Assembly (NCBI RefSeq): GCF_026013545.1
Contig: NZ_JAPDOG010000012.1
Span: 83,194 to 147,193, forward strand
Direction of reading: 5' to 3'
Origin: Defluviimonas salinarum
Lineage (GTDB): Bacteria; Pseudomonadota; Alphaproteobacteria; Rhodobacterales; Rhodobacteraceae
DNA length: 64,000 bases
How positions within the stretch are numbered: the stretch's first letter is position 1; every line of letters begins with the position of its first letter. Below are positions 37,870-46,946 of this stretch, in pieces. The position numbers were made by a program, and so were the translations under genes. Under the pieces are notes generated by a model. That model worked only from the letters and a program-made list of their open reading frames with translations. It searched no databases and had not been told where the DNA came from.

Positions 37870-39479
37870 GCTACGATGCGGCGATCATAGGGGCGGGGCA
37901 CAACGGGCTGGTGGCGGCCTGCTACCTCGCCCGCGCCGGGCTGAAAGTCGTCGTCGTCGAGAAGAACGACTGGATCGGCGGCGCCGCGGTGTCGCGCGAG
38001 CTGTACCCGGGCTTCACCTATTCCAACTGCTCCTATGTCTGCTCGCTCTTCCGGCCCGAGATCATGCGCGATCTCGAACTGCCGAAACACGGCTTGCAGG
38101 TTCTGCCCTACGAGGGCGGCGCGGTCTTCACCCGCGACGGCGGCTATCTTGCGACCTTCCGTGATCACGAGGCCAACCGCCGTGAGCTCATGCGCCATTC
38201 GCCGCGCGACGCGGAGGCCTATGACCGCTACTCGCGCGATGTCATGCGGCACTGCCGCTTCATCCGGCCGCTGCTCTTGCGCACGCCGCCCGATCCGGCG
38301 ACGTTCCGTCCGCGCGACATTGCCGAACTGGCGTGGCTCGGCCGCAAGGTCGGCGAGATGTCGGAGGGCCAGATCTGCGACATGATCCGGTTCTGGACCA
38401 TGTCGATCTCCGACTTTCTCGACGAGTATTTCGAAAGCCCGGTGATCAAGGCCTATCTTGCCGTCTCGGCGATCATCGGCACCGCGCTCGGCCCGATGTC
38501 GCCGGGCTCGGCCTATGTGCTGCTGCATCACTACATGGGCGACGTGGACGGCAATGTCGGCGCCTGGGGCTTCGCGCGCGGCGGCATGGGGGCGATCACG
38601 CAGGCGCTGACGGCGTCGCTCAGGGCAGCCGGTGGCGAGGTGCGGACGGGCGCCGGGGTCGAGAAGGTTCTCGTCGCCAATGGCCGGGCCACGGGGCTGC
38701 GGCTGGAGGGCGGCGAGGAGATCGCCGCAAGGCGCGTGCTGTCCAACATGGATGTGAAGCGGACCTTCCTGAAGCATGTCGACACGGCCGAACTGCCGCC
38801 CGCCTTCGTCAAGCGGGTCGAGACCTTCAAGAGCCGCGGCTCGTCGGGCAAGCTCAACATCGCCCTCGATGCCGCGCCGCACTTCCCGGCGCTTCCCGAC
38901 GGCGCGCCGATGCTGAAGGGCGATCTCCACTTCACCGACAGCGTCGAGCGGATGGAGCGGGCCTATGACGACTGGAAGGCGGGGCATTTCAGCCGCGATC
39001 CGTTCCAGGACACGATGATCCCGACGATGATCGACCCGACGATGGCGCCGCCAGGCAAGCACTTCATGTCCTGCTTCATCCAGTACGCGCCGCCGAAGAT
39101 CGAGGGGCGCGACTGGACCGACGCTGACCGCGACGCCTTCGGGCAGACGGTCATCGACCAGATCGCGGAATATTCGCCGGGCTTCAAGGACCGCATCCTG
39201 CATATGGAGGTGCGGACCCCGCGCGAGTTGGAGGCCGAGGTCGGTCTCACCGACGGCAACATCTTCCAGGGCGAGCTGACCTTCGACCAGCTCCTCTTCA
39301 ACCGCCCGGTGCCCGGATACGCCCAGTACAAGACGCCGATCCGCGACCTCTGGCTCTGCGGTTCGTCCGCCCATCCCGGCGGCGGCGTGATGGGCGCGCC
39401 CGGCCGCAACGCGGCTTCCGAAATCCTGCGCGATCTGCGCGCAAAGACCGAGATGAGGCAGGCCTATGCCGTCGTATGA
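37866..39479 (+). CDS. PYROXD2/CrtI-like FAD oxidoreductase 1
   Basis: Flavoprotein of 537 residues. The FAD site AAIIGAGHNGLVAACYLARA at the N-terminus and the C-terminal LCGSSAHPGGGVMGAPGRNA are typical of the phytoene desaturase/PYROXD2 family. There are no carotenoid genes here, so it is more likely an amine or imine dehydrogenase. It overlaps the aminotransferase gene by 4 bp and the next paralogue by 14 bp. The pair probably arose by duplication, with considerable divergence. Confidence 0.85.
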   Translation: MSYDAAIIGAGHNGLVAACYLARAGLKVVVVEKNDWIGGAAVSRELYPGFTYSNCSYVCSLFRPEIMRDLELPKHGLQVLPYEGGAVFTRDGGYLATFRDHEANRRELMRHSPRDAEAYDRYSRDVMRHCRFIRPLLLRTPPDPATFRPRDIAELAWLGRKVGEMSEGQICDMIRFWTMSISDFLDEYFESPVIKAYLAVSAIIGTALGPMSPGSAYVLLHHYMGDVDGNVGAWGFARGGMGAITQALTASLRAAGGEVRTGAGVEKVLVANGRATGLRLEGGEEIAARRVLSNMDVKRTFLKHVDTAELPPAFVKRVETFKSRGSSGKLNIALDAAPHFPALPDGAPMLKGDLHFTDSVERMERAYDDWKAGHFSRDPFQDTMIPTMIDPTMAPPGKHFMSCFIQYAPPKIEGRDWTDADRDAFGQTVIDQIAEYSPGFKDRILHMEVRTPRELEAEVGLTDGNIFQGELTFDQLLFNRPVPGYAQYKTPIRDLWLCGSSAHPGGGVMGAPGRNAASEILRDLRAKTEMRQAYAVV

Positions 39480-41019
39480 CACCATCATCATCGGCGGCGG
39501 AACGAACGGGCTCGCCTGTGCTGCACGGCTCGCGAAGGCGGGCAAGCGCGCCCTCGTGCTCGAAGCCGCCGAGCGCGCGGGCGGCGGGGCGACCGGCGCG
39601 GCGCTCGCGCCAGACCTTGCGCCCATGCCGCTCGCGCATCTTCTCACGACGCTCGACCCGAGGGTTCTGGACGGGATGGAGCTGGAGCGGCACGGGCTGA
39701 GCTATGCCGCGACCGGGCTCACGACGACGGCGCTGTCGCCGACCGGCGATCATCTGGTTCTGGAGGGGCCCGCCGGGGCAGGGCTCTCCGGCACGATCGA
39801 CGATGCCGGGCGGGCCGCATGGGAGGCGCTGCGCCGGCGTCTGATGAGTTTCGCGGAGGCCCTCGCGCCGTTTCGCGCCGTCACGCCGCCACGGATCGCG
39901 CGGAAGGCCGGGAACGACAATCTGAAGTTGGCCCGCATCGGCCTCGGGCTCCGCCGGCTCGGCCAGGACGAGTTCCGCGAGTTCCTGCGGATGGCCCTCA
40001 TCAACATCGCGGACGTGCTCGAGGACGAGATCGCGGACGACCGGCTGCGGGGGCTCGTCGCCTTCGATGCGGTGCTCGGCGCCTGGCTCGGGCCGCGGTC
40101 ACCGAACTCGCTGATCCTCTACCTCAACCGCCTTGCCGGAGAGGCCGCCGGAACGCGGGCCGCGCTGGCGCTGCCGCGGGGCGGCATGGGCGCGGTCGCC
40201 GACGCGATGGCGCGGTCGGCCGAAGCCGCGGGCGTGACCCTGCGCACCGGCGCGCGCGTCGGGCGCGTGCTGATCGAGGAGGACCGGGCCTGCGGTGTCA
40301 TCCTCGCGGACGGCGAGGAGATCCGGGCCGGTCTCGTCGTCTCGGCGATCGGGCCGAAGGCCACGTTCCTCGATCTGGTCGGGGCGCGGCACCTCGATAC
40401 CGGCTTCGTGCGTCGCGCCACGAATATCCGCGCACGCGGCGGCGCTGCCAAGCTGCATCTCGCGTTGAAGGGCGCCCCCGACTTCCGCGGCGCCGACCCG
40501 GCGACCCGGCTGGTGATCGCGCCGGATATCGCGTCGGTGGAGGAGGCCTTCAACGCGACGAAATACGGCGAGGTTCCCGAACGCCCGGTCATGGAGATCG
40601 TGCTGCCGAAGGCGCATGAGCGCGAAGCGGGCGGCGGTCACGTTCTGTCCGCCATCGTACAGTTCGCGCCCCACGCGCCGCGTGCCGGTCTCGACGAGGC
40701 GCGCCGCCGGATGCTCGCGAACACGCTTGAGGTTCTCGAAACCTACGCGCCGGGGATCGGCGGCCTGATCACGCATAGCGAGCTTCTCATGCCGCAGGAC
40801 ATCGAGGCGCGTTACGGCATGGCGGGTGGCAACTGGCATCACGCCGAACTCAGCGTCGAGCAGATGCTGTTCCTGCGCCCCTTCGCCGAAGTCGCCCAGT
40901 ATGCGACGCCCGTCGCCGGCCTCTGGCTCGCCGGGGCGGGCAGCCATCCGGGCGGCGGTGTGTCCGGCGCGGCGGGCTGGAACGCGGCGGAGCGCATCCT
41001 CTCGGGGGTGGCGGCATGA
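39466..41019 (+). CDS. PYROXD2/CrtI-like FAD oxidoreductase 2
   Basis: Flavoprotein of 517 residues, paralogous to the previous gene. The FAD motif is TIIIGGGTNGLACAARLAKA, and the C-terminal LAGAGSHPGGGVSGAAGWNA parallels the segment in the first copy. Starting 14 bp inside the previous gene, it is probably translated together with it. The two copies may form a heteromer or act on successive intermediates; both are inference. Confidence 0.85.
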   Translation: MPSYDTIIIGGGTNGLACAARLAKAGKRALVLEAAERAGGGATGAALAPDLAPMPLAHLLTTLDPRVLDGMELERHGLSYAATGLTTTALSPTGDHLVLEGPAGAGLSGTIDDAGRAAWEALRRRLMSFAEALAPFRAVTPPRIARKAGNDNLKLARIGLGLRRLGQDEFREFLRMALINIADVLEDEIADDRLRGLVAFDAVLGAWLGPRSPNSLILYLNRLAGEAAGTRAALALPRGGMGAVADAMARSAEAAGVTLRTGARVGRVLIEEDRACGVILADGEEIRAGLVVSAIGPKATFLDLVGARHLDTGFVRRATNIRARGGAAKLHLALKGAPDFRGADPATRLVIAPDIASVEEAFNATKYGEVPERPVMEIVLPKAHEREAGGGHVLSAIVQFAPHAPRAGLDEARRRMLANTLEVLETYAPGIGGLITHSELLMPQDIEARYGMAGGNWHHAELSVEQMLFLRPFAEVAQYATPVAGLWLAGAGSHPGGGVSGAAGWNAAERILSGVAA

Positions 41020-42212
41020 AGGACCTGCGCCATCACTACGAAGCCCCGCTGCGGACGACGCCGTTCCACGACCGCATCGCGGCGGCGAACGTGCTGAACC
41101 AGTGGGGGCCTTGGGCGGGCTACACGACCGCGCTCGTCCTCGAGGATGCGGAGATGGAATATTCCGCGATCCGCAACACGGCGAGCCTTTACGACCTCTG
41201 CCCGATGATCAAGTACCGGATCGCCGGGCGCGACGCGGTGGATTACCTCAACCGGCTGACGCTCCGCGACGTTGCGCGCGTGGCCGTTGGGGCGGTGCAG
41301 TACACCGCTTGGTGCGACGACCGGGGCAAGCTTCTCGATGACGGCACGCTCTTCCGGCTCGGCGAGGCCGAATTCCTGCTCTGCTGCCAGGAGCGCCATC
41401 TGCCGTGGCTTCTGGACTCGGCGATCGGCTTCGAGGTGTCGGTGCACGACGTCACGGCGGAGATTGCCGCGCTTTCGCTTCAGGGGCCCTGCACGGCTTC
41501 GGTGCTGGACGCGGCCGGGTTCGACGTCTCGGCGCTCAAGCCCTACCGCTTCGCGTCCTTCCCATTCGACGGCGGCGATCTGATCATCTCGCGCACCGGC
41601 TTCACCGGCGATCTCGGGTATGAGCTCTGGATCGAGCCCGCTCTGGCGCTGCCGCTCTGGGACCGGCTGATGGCGGCGGGAGCCTATTGCGGCATCCGCC
41701 CGGTCGGGTCGCACGCGCTCGACATCGCGCGCATCGAGGCGGGGTTCCTGGCCGCGCACGCGGATTTCGTGCCCGCTGACCAGGCCCTGCGCGAGGACCG
41801 GGTGCGCTCGCCCTACGAGCTGGCGCTGGACTGGATGATCGACTTCGGCAAGGGCCATTTCAACGGCCGCCGGGCGCTTCTTGCGGAGCGTGACGGGCAG
41901 ACCTCCGAATGGGCCTTCGTGGCGCTCGACATCGAGGGCAACGTGGCCGCCGATCACGCGATCCTCTACGACGGCCGCAACCGCGAGGTCGGCCAGATCA
42001 CCTCGGCGGCCTGGTCGCCGTCGGCCAAGCGCAGCATCGCGCTGGCGCAGGTGCGCCGTCCGCATCACGCCGGGGCGAAGGGCGGACTCCGGGCCGAGAT
42101 CTATGCCCTGCGCGAGCTGCATTACGTGAAGCTGATGATGACGGCGCGGATGACGGAGCGCCCCTTCTTCGCCCCGCCCCGCCGCCGCACGACCCCGCCC
42201 GGACGCTTCTGA
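41016..42212 (+). CDS. GcvT-family aminomethyltransferase-like protein
   Basis: Protein of 398 residues of the GcvT/DmdA fold, tetrahydrofolate-dependent one-carbon transferases. Seen are LRTTPFHDRI, VGAVQYTAWCDDRGKLLDDG, ISRTGFTGDLGYELWIEP (a strong GcvT signature) and GQITSAAWSPSAKRSIALAQ. It could capture the methyl or methylene unit from the substrate as methylene-THF, as in glycine cleavage, sarcosine oxidation and DMSP demethylation; which one is not clear. It overlaps the second flavoprotein by 4 bp. The Arg/Pro-rich C-terminal tail is unusual. Confidence 0.87.
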   Translation: MKDLRHHYEAPLRTTPFHDRIAAANVLNQWGPWAGYTTALVLEDAEMEYSAIRNTASLYDLCPMIKYRIAGRDAVDYLNRLTLRDVARVAVGAVQYTAWCDDRGKLLDDGTLFRLGEAEFLLCCQERHLPWLLDSAIGFEVSVHDVTAEIAALSLQGPCTASVLDAAGFDVSALKPYRFASFPFDGGDLIISRTGFTGDLGYELWIEPALALPLWDRLMAAGAYCGIRPVGSHALDIARIEAGFLAAHADFVPADQALREDRVRSPYELALDWMIDFGKGHFNGRRALLAERDGQTSEWAFVALDIEGNVAADHAILYDGRNREVGQITSAAWSPSAKRSIALAQVRRPHHAGAKGGLRAEIYALRELHYVKLMMTARMTERPFFAPPRRRTTPPGRF

Positions 42213-42222
42213 GGATAAGCCG

Positions 42223-43371
42223 ATGACCGAACACCGCCATCCCGCCTCGCCGCTCCTCGATCACTGCCCCGAGACCCTTCCGGCGGCGGCCTATGTCGAT
42301 CCGAACTGGTACGAGCGCGAGCGACAGGCGATCTGGTCGCGGAACTGGATCGCGGCGGGGCGGCTTTCGGACCTCGCGCCGGGGACGATGCGGAGGGTCG
42401 ATCTGGCGGGCCACAACGTTGTTCTCTGCCGCGATGGCAAGGACACGGTGACCGCCTTCCATAACGCCTGCCGCCACCGCGGATCGGAACTGTGCACGAA
42501 GGACCGGCAGGAGCTCGGCAAGCTCATCCGCTGCCCCTATCACGCCTGGGCCTACGACACCGGAGGGCGGCTCGTCTCGACGGCCCACGCCACGCCGACG
42601 GAGGATTTCCGCAAGGAGGATCATGGCCTCTTCCCGGTCCGCGTGCGGATCTGGAACGGCTTCGTCTTCCTCTGCCTCGCGGATGAGCCGGAAGAACTTG
42701 CCCCCGATCTCGGGCTCGCGGCGCTCGACAACTGGCCGATGGAGGACCTTCGCACCGGGCACCGCGTGGTCAAGGAGATCGCCTGCAACTGGAAGGTCTT
42801 CTGGGAGAATTACAACGAATGCCTGCACTGTCCGGGCATTCACCCCGAGCTTTGCGACATGGTTCCGGTCTACCGCGACGGGATCATGTCGCCAGAGGAG
42901 GCGCCCGGCTGGACCGGCGACGCCCCGAGACCCCCGGCCCTGCGCGAAAAGGCGCGGACCTGGACCATGACGGGCGAGCCCTGTGGCCCCGAGTTCATGC
43001 GCCTGACAGCAGAGGAACGCGCCAACGGCCACAACTTCGTGACGATCTATCCCACGATGTTCGTCGTCGCCCATGTCGATTATGTGCGCTCCGTCTCGCT
43101 CATGCCGCTCGGGCCGGAGCGGACGCGGCTCACGGCGGAATGGCTGTTTTCGGAGGAAACGCTGGCCCAGCCGGGGTTCGATGCCGCGTCGGTCGCGGAG
43201 TTCGCGACGCTCGTGATGTCCCAGGATGCGGAGGCCTGCGAGATGAACCAGCGCGGGCTCCGATCCGCCCGATATGCAGGCGGCCGCCTCATGCCGCAGG
43301 AATTCGACATCCTGAGGTTCCACGACTGGGTGCGCCGACAGATGGAGACGACCGCAGGAGAGACGCTATGA
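42223..43371 (+). CDS. Rieske non-heme iron oxygenase alpha subunit 1
   Basis: Oxygenase of 382 residues. The Rieske 2Fe-2S ligands are Cys83, His85, Cys104 and His107 (CRHRG and CPYHAW). The mononuclear iron ligands are His202 and His207, and the usual bridging residue three positions before is Glu199 (NYNECLHCPGIH), not Asp as in naphthalene dioxygenase. Carnitine oxygenase CntA also uses Glu. This and the neighbours support demethylation or oxygenation of a quaternary amine such as glycine betaine, but other onium compounds are possible. No reductase or ferredoxin gene lies in the cluster. The stop overlaps the next start (ATGA). Confidence 0.88.
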   Translation: MTEHRHPASPLLDHCPETLPAAAYVDPNWYERERQAIWSRNWIAAGRLSDLAPGTMRRVDLAGHNVVLCRDGKDTVTAFHNACRHRGSELCTKDRQELGKLIRCPYHAWAYDTGGRLVSTAHATPTEDFRKEDHGLFPVRVRIWNGFVFLCLADEPEELAPDLGLAALDNWPMEDLRTGHRVVKEIACNWKVFWENYNECLHCPGIHPELCDMVPVYRDGIMSPEEAPGWTGDAPRPPALREKARTWTMTGEPCGPEFMRLTAEERANGHNFVTIYPTMFVVAHVDYVRSVSLMPLGPERTRLTAEWLFSEETLAQPGFDAASVAEFATLVMSQDAEACEMNQRGLRSARYAGGRLMPQEFDILRFHDWVRRQMETTAGETL

Positions 43372-44588
43372 ACCAAAGCTTGAAAGCCATTCCCGTTCCG
43401 AACGACTGGGACCGCCGCGGCCTTCCCGGCTGGACCTACCACTCACAGGCGCTCTTCGATCTCGAATGCTCGGAGGTGCTGCTGACGCATTGGCAGATCG
43501 CGGGCCATGTGAGCGACGTTCCGGGGCAGGGCGACTGGCTGGCGTTCGACTTCCTGAACGAACGGGCGCTGATCGTCCGCGGCAAGGATGGCGTCGTGCG
43601 CGCGTTCCACAACCTCTGCCGCCACCGCGGCGCTCGGCTGGTCGATGGCGAGGCGGGGCAGTGCAAGTCGGCGATGGTCTGTCCGTTCCACGGCTGGGTC
43701 TACAATCTCGACGGCACGCTCAGGGGGGCGGCGCGGCCCGAGAGTTTCGGCGACTTGGACCGGGGCGAGTTCGGCCTGAAGCCGGTCGAGATGGAGATCT
43801 GGCACGGGTTCATCTTCCTGCGGTTCCGGCCCGGCCCGCAGCCCAGCGTCGCCGAGCTCATGAAGCCGTTCGACGCCGATTTCGAAGCCTATCGCGCGGA
43901 AGAGCTGCTCTCCACGGAGGCCTTCGGCCGGTGGTCGTTCGAACCGCTGCCGGTCAACTGGAAATCGGTGCGCGACGTGGACAACGAGGGCTATCACGTC
44001 GCGATGGCGCATCCCGCCCTTCAGGATCTTTACGGCCGGAGCTACCGGGACCTGGTCTATCCGGGCGGGATCTCGCATTCCATCGGCGAGTTCGGCGACC
44101 AGCCGGGCCGGCTCTGGTCGGTCAAGCTCTACACGAAGTTCAGCCCCGAGCGCGAATGGCTGCCGGAGCGGTTGCGGCGCAGCTGGAGCTACTACGGCAT
44201 CTTCCCGAACTCGGTCATCGCCTTCACCCCGGACGGCGCGCAGTATTACCACGACATTCCGCTCTCGCTGAACGAAACCGTCGTTGGCGGGCGGCTTTAC
44301 CGGCGCGCCCACGAGACGCGCGAGGAGCGGGCGGCGCGCTACCTCGCCTATCGGATCGATCGGGAGACATCCTACGAGGACCAGCAGCTCTCAATCTGGT
44401 CCAACGAGTCGATGAAGTCTTCAGCGTTCGACAACTTCCACCTGTCAGATCTCGAGTTCGGCGTGCGGGCCCATCACGACCGGCTGCGCGTGCTGCTTCC
44501 GGTCGTGACGCTGGATGCGGCGCCACCGGAGGATGAACTCGCCCACGTCAACGAAGAAATGCGTAGCGCCGGCGCGAAAACCCAATAA
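43368..44588 (+). CDS. Rieske non-heme iron oxygenase alpha subunit 2
   Basis: Second Rieske oxygenase, 406 residues, clearly diverged from the first. Rieske ligands are Cys84, His86, Cys105 and His108 (CRHRG and CPFHGW). The mononuclear iron site is His210 and His215 in NEGYHVAMAHPAL, again with Glu (207) in the bridging position. The C-terminal domain differs from that of copy 1, so the two probably act on different substrates or successive methyl groups. A 40-bp gap follows before the substrate-binding protein. Confidence 0.88.
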   Translation: MNQSLKAIPVPNDWDRRGLPGWTYHSQALFDLECSEVLLTHWQIAGHVSDVPGQGDWLAFDFLNERALIVRGKDGVVRAFHNLCRHRGARLVDGEAGQCKSAMVCPFHGWVYNLDGTLRGAARPESFGDLDRGEFGLKPVEMEIWHGFIFLRFRPGPQPSVAELMKPFDADFEAYRAEELLSTEAFGRWSFEPLPVNWKSVRDVDNEGYHVAMAHPALQDLYGRSYRDLVYPGGISHSIGEFGDQPGRLWSVKLYTKFSPEREWLPERLRRSWSYYGIFPNSVIAFTPDGAQYYHDIPLSLNETVVGGRLYRRAHETREERAARYLAYRIDRETSYEDQQLSIWSNESMKSSAFDNFHLSDLEFGVRAHHDRLRVLLPVVTLDAAPPEDELAHVNEEMRSAGAKTQ

Positions 44589-44628
44589 CATCAGTAGGTA
44601 CGGCGAAGACCAAGGGAGGAGACAAGGC

Positions 44629-45732
44629 ATGACACAGCTGACGAGACGAACGACGCTCACCGCGATCGGGGCGGCGCTGGCGACACCCTATGTGCGCCCG
44701 TCCTGGGCGCAGTCCGGAACCGTCAACGTCTACAACTGGGCCGACTACATCGGCGAGACGACGCTCGCCGATTTCGAGGCACAGACCGGGATCGGCGTCG
44801 TCTACGACACCTATTCCTCGGCCGAGGAGATGCAGGCAAAGATGCTCGCCGGATCGACCGGCTACGACGTCGTCGACCATGCCGGCATCGACATGCCGCG
44901 GGTGATCGCGGCGGGCATCTACGAGGAGCTCGACAAGTCGCTCCTGCCCAACTGGAAGAACCTCGACACCGAGATCCTGCGCATCCTGTCGGGCTGGGAC
45001 CCGGACAATAAATACGGCATGCCCTACATGTGGGGCTCGGTCGGCTTCACCTACAACGTCGACATGGTGAACGAGCGGATCCCCGATGCCGACATGACCT
45101 CGATGGACCTGATCTTCAATCCCGAGAATGCCGCGAAGCTCGCCGATTGCGGCATCTCGATCCTCGACAGCCCGACCGACATCATGCTGATGGTGCTGAA
45201 ATACCTCGGGCTCGACGGCGACACGACGAATGTCGAGGACTACCAGAAGGTCGTGGAGGCCTTCAAACCGATCCGCCAGTACATCCGCACCTTCGACAAC
45301 ACGAACTACCTGAACGCGATCCCGAACGGCGAGCTTTGCGCCATCAACAACTGGTCGGGCGACTACGCGACGGCGGCGGGCCGCGCGGCCGAGGCCGGGA
45401 TCGAGATGAACCTCGCCTATTTCGTGCCGAAGACCGGTGCGCCGGCGTGGGTCGACGTGATGTGCATCACCTCGGACGCGCCGAACCGCGACAATGCCTA
45501 CAAGTTCCTCGACTTCATGATGCAGCCGGAAGTCGCGGCGGGCTGCACCAACTACACCTATTACGCCAATGCCAACGTACCCTCGCGGGAGTTCGTGCTG
45601 AAGGAGATCCTCGACGATCCGGCGGTCTATCCGGATGCCGAGACGATCGGCCGGATGTGGGCGCCGAAGCCCTTCAGCGAGGAGCAGGACCGCGCCATCA
45701 CCCGCGCGTGGCAGGAGATCAAGTCGGGCTGA
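44629..45732 (+). CDS. polyamine-type ABC transporter substrate-binding protein
   Basis: Periplasmic protein of 367 residues related to PotD/PotF. The signal region TRRTTLTAIGAALA is followed by cleavage near PSWAQ|SG; the RR pair may indicate Tat export. The mature N-terminus VNVYNWADYIGETT is the classic PotD family start, and WGSVGFTYNVDMV and LDFMMQPEVAAGCTNYTYYA follow. Members bind polyamines, but in this cluster a cationic or zwitterionic methylated compound is more likely. AGGGAGGAGA precedes the ATG. Confidence 0.9.
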   Translation: MTQLTRRTTLTAIGAALATPYVRPSWAQSGTVNVYNWADYIGETTLADFEAQTGIGVVYDTYSSAEEMQAKMLAGSTGYDVVDHAGIDMPRVIAAGIYEELDKSLLPNWKNLDTEILRILSGWDPDNKYGMPYMWGSVGFTYNVDMVNERIPDADMTSMDLIFNPENAAKLADCGISILDSPTDIMLMVLKYLGLDGDTTNVEDYQKVVEAFKPIRQYIRTFDNTNYLNAIPNGELCAINNWSGDYATAAGRAAEAGIEMNLAYFVPKTGAPAWVDVMCITSDAPNRDNAYKFLDFMMQPEVAAGCTNYTYYANANVPSREFVLKEILDDPAVYPDAETIGRMWAPKPFSEEQDRAITRAWQEIKSG

Positions 45733-45778
45733 TCGCCCATCGCGCATTTGCCACCACCTACCGGAGGAGACCGCCGAG

Positions 45779-46942
45779 ATGCCCGAACCGGCCACCACTG
45801 CCGACGCGAAGATTGCGCAATTCCCGCGCGCCGTCGCGCCGGCCATCAAGGAAACGCCCTTCATCCGTATCGAGGGCGTCACCAAGAGGTTCGGAGCCTT
45901 CACGGCGGTCTCCTCCGTCAGCCTCGAAATCCGCAAGGGCGAGATATTCTCGCTCCTCGGCGGCTCGGGCTGCGGCAAGACCACGCTTCTGAGGATGCTC
46001 GCCGGGTTCGAGGACCCGACCGAGGGGCGCATCTTCATCGACGGCCAGGACATGACCGACCTGCCGCCCTACGAGCGCCCGGTGAACATGATGTTCCAGT
46101 CCTACGCGCTCTTTCCCCACATGACGGTCGAAAAGAACGTGGCCTACGGGCTGAAACACATGGACATGACGCCGTCCCAGCGTTCGGATCGAGTGCGGGA
46201 GATGCTGGCGCTCGTGCAGCTCTCCGACTTTTCCCACCGCAAGCCGCACCAGATTTCCGGCGGCCAGCGCCAGCGCGTGGCGCTCGCGCGCGCGCTTGCC
46301 AAGCAGCCGAAGCTTCTGCTGCTCGACGAACCGCTCGCGGCGCTCGACAAGAAGCTGCGCGAGGCGACGCAGTTCGAGCTCATGGACATCCAGGACAAGA
46401 CCGGCACGACCTTCATCGTCGTGACGCATGACCAGGAGGAGGCGATGACGCTCTCGTCGCGCCTCGCGGTCATGGACAAGGGCCGCATCATGCAGACCGG
46501 CACCGCGACCGAGGTCTATGAGTATCCGAATTCGAAGCTGGTCGCCGGCTTCATCGGGTCGATCAATTTCTTCGACGCCACGGTCCGCGCCACCCAGGGC
46601 GACACGGCGGAGGTGGAGGTGCCGGAACTTGGCGGCATGGTCGAGGCGCGCGCGATTCCGGGGCTGACGCCCGGCCAGCCGATCACGCTGGCGATCCGGC
46701 CCGAGAAACTCACGATCTCGCGCGGGAAGCCCGCGACGGCCAATGCCTTTCCGGGCAAGGTCCGCGACCTCGCCTATTTCGGGAAGGATTCGCTCTACCG
46801 CATCCAGATGCCCTCCGGTCGCGTCATGTCCGTCAACTCGGTCAATGCGCGGCGCGTGGGCGAGAACGAGCGCGTCGCCGACTGGGAGGACGCGGTCTGG
46901 CTCTCGTTCGAGCCGGCGGCAGCGATCCTCCTGAAGGACTGA
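45779..46942 (+). CDS. polyamine-type ABC transporter ATP-binding protein
   Basis: ATPase of 387 residues, PotA-like. Walker A GGSGCGKTTLLRML, signature SGGQRQRVALARAL, Walker B LLLLDEPLAALD, and a C-terminal TOBE domain (about 280-385) are visible. GGAGGAG lies 9 bp before the ATG. It sits between the binding protein and the permeases, so all components of an importer are present. Confidence 0.93.
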   Translation: MPEPATTADAKIAQFPRAVAPAIKETPFIRIEGVTKRFGAFTAVSSVSLEIRKGEIFSLLGGSGCGKTTLLRMLAGFEDPTEGRIFIDGQDMTDLPPYERPVNMMFQSYALFPHMTVEKNVAYGLKHMDMTPSQRSDRVREMLALVQLSDFSHRKPHQISGGQRQRVALARALAKQPKLLLLDEPLAALDKKLREATQFELMDIQDKTGTTFIVVTHDQEEAMTLSSRLAVMDKGRIMQTGTATEVYEYPNSKLVAGFIGSINFFDATVRATQGDTAEVEVPELGGMVEARAIPGLTPGQPITLAIRPEKLTISRGKPATANAFPGKVRDLAYFGKDSLYRIQMPSGRVMSVNSVNARRVGENERVADWEDAVWLSFEPAAAILLKD

Positions 46943-46946
46943 AGCG

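Noticed and set aside
37866..41019. Carotenoid biosynthesis (crtI-like pair)
   Set aside because: No other crt genes are present and the operon context is amine catabolism; the sequences fit PYROXD2-like proteins.
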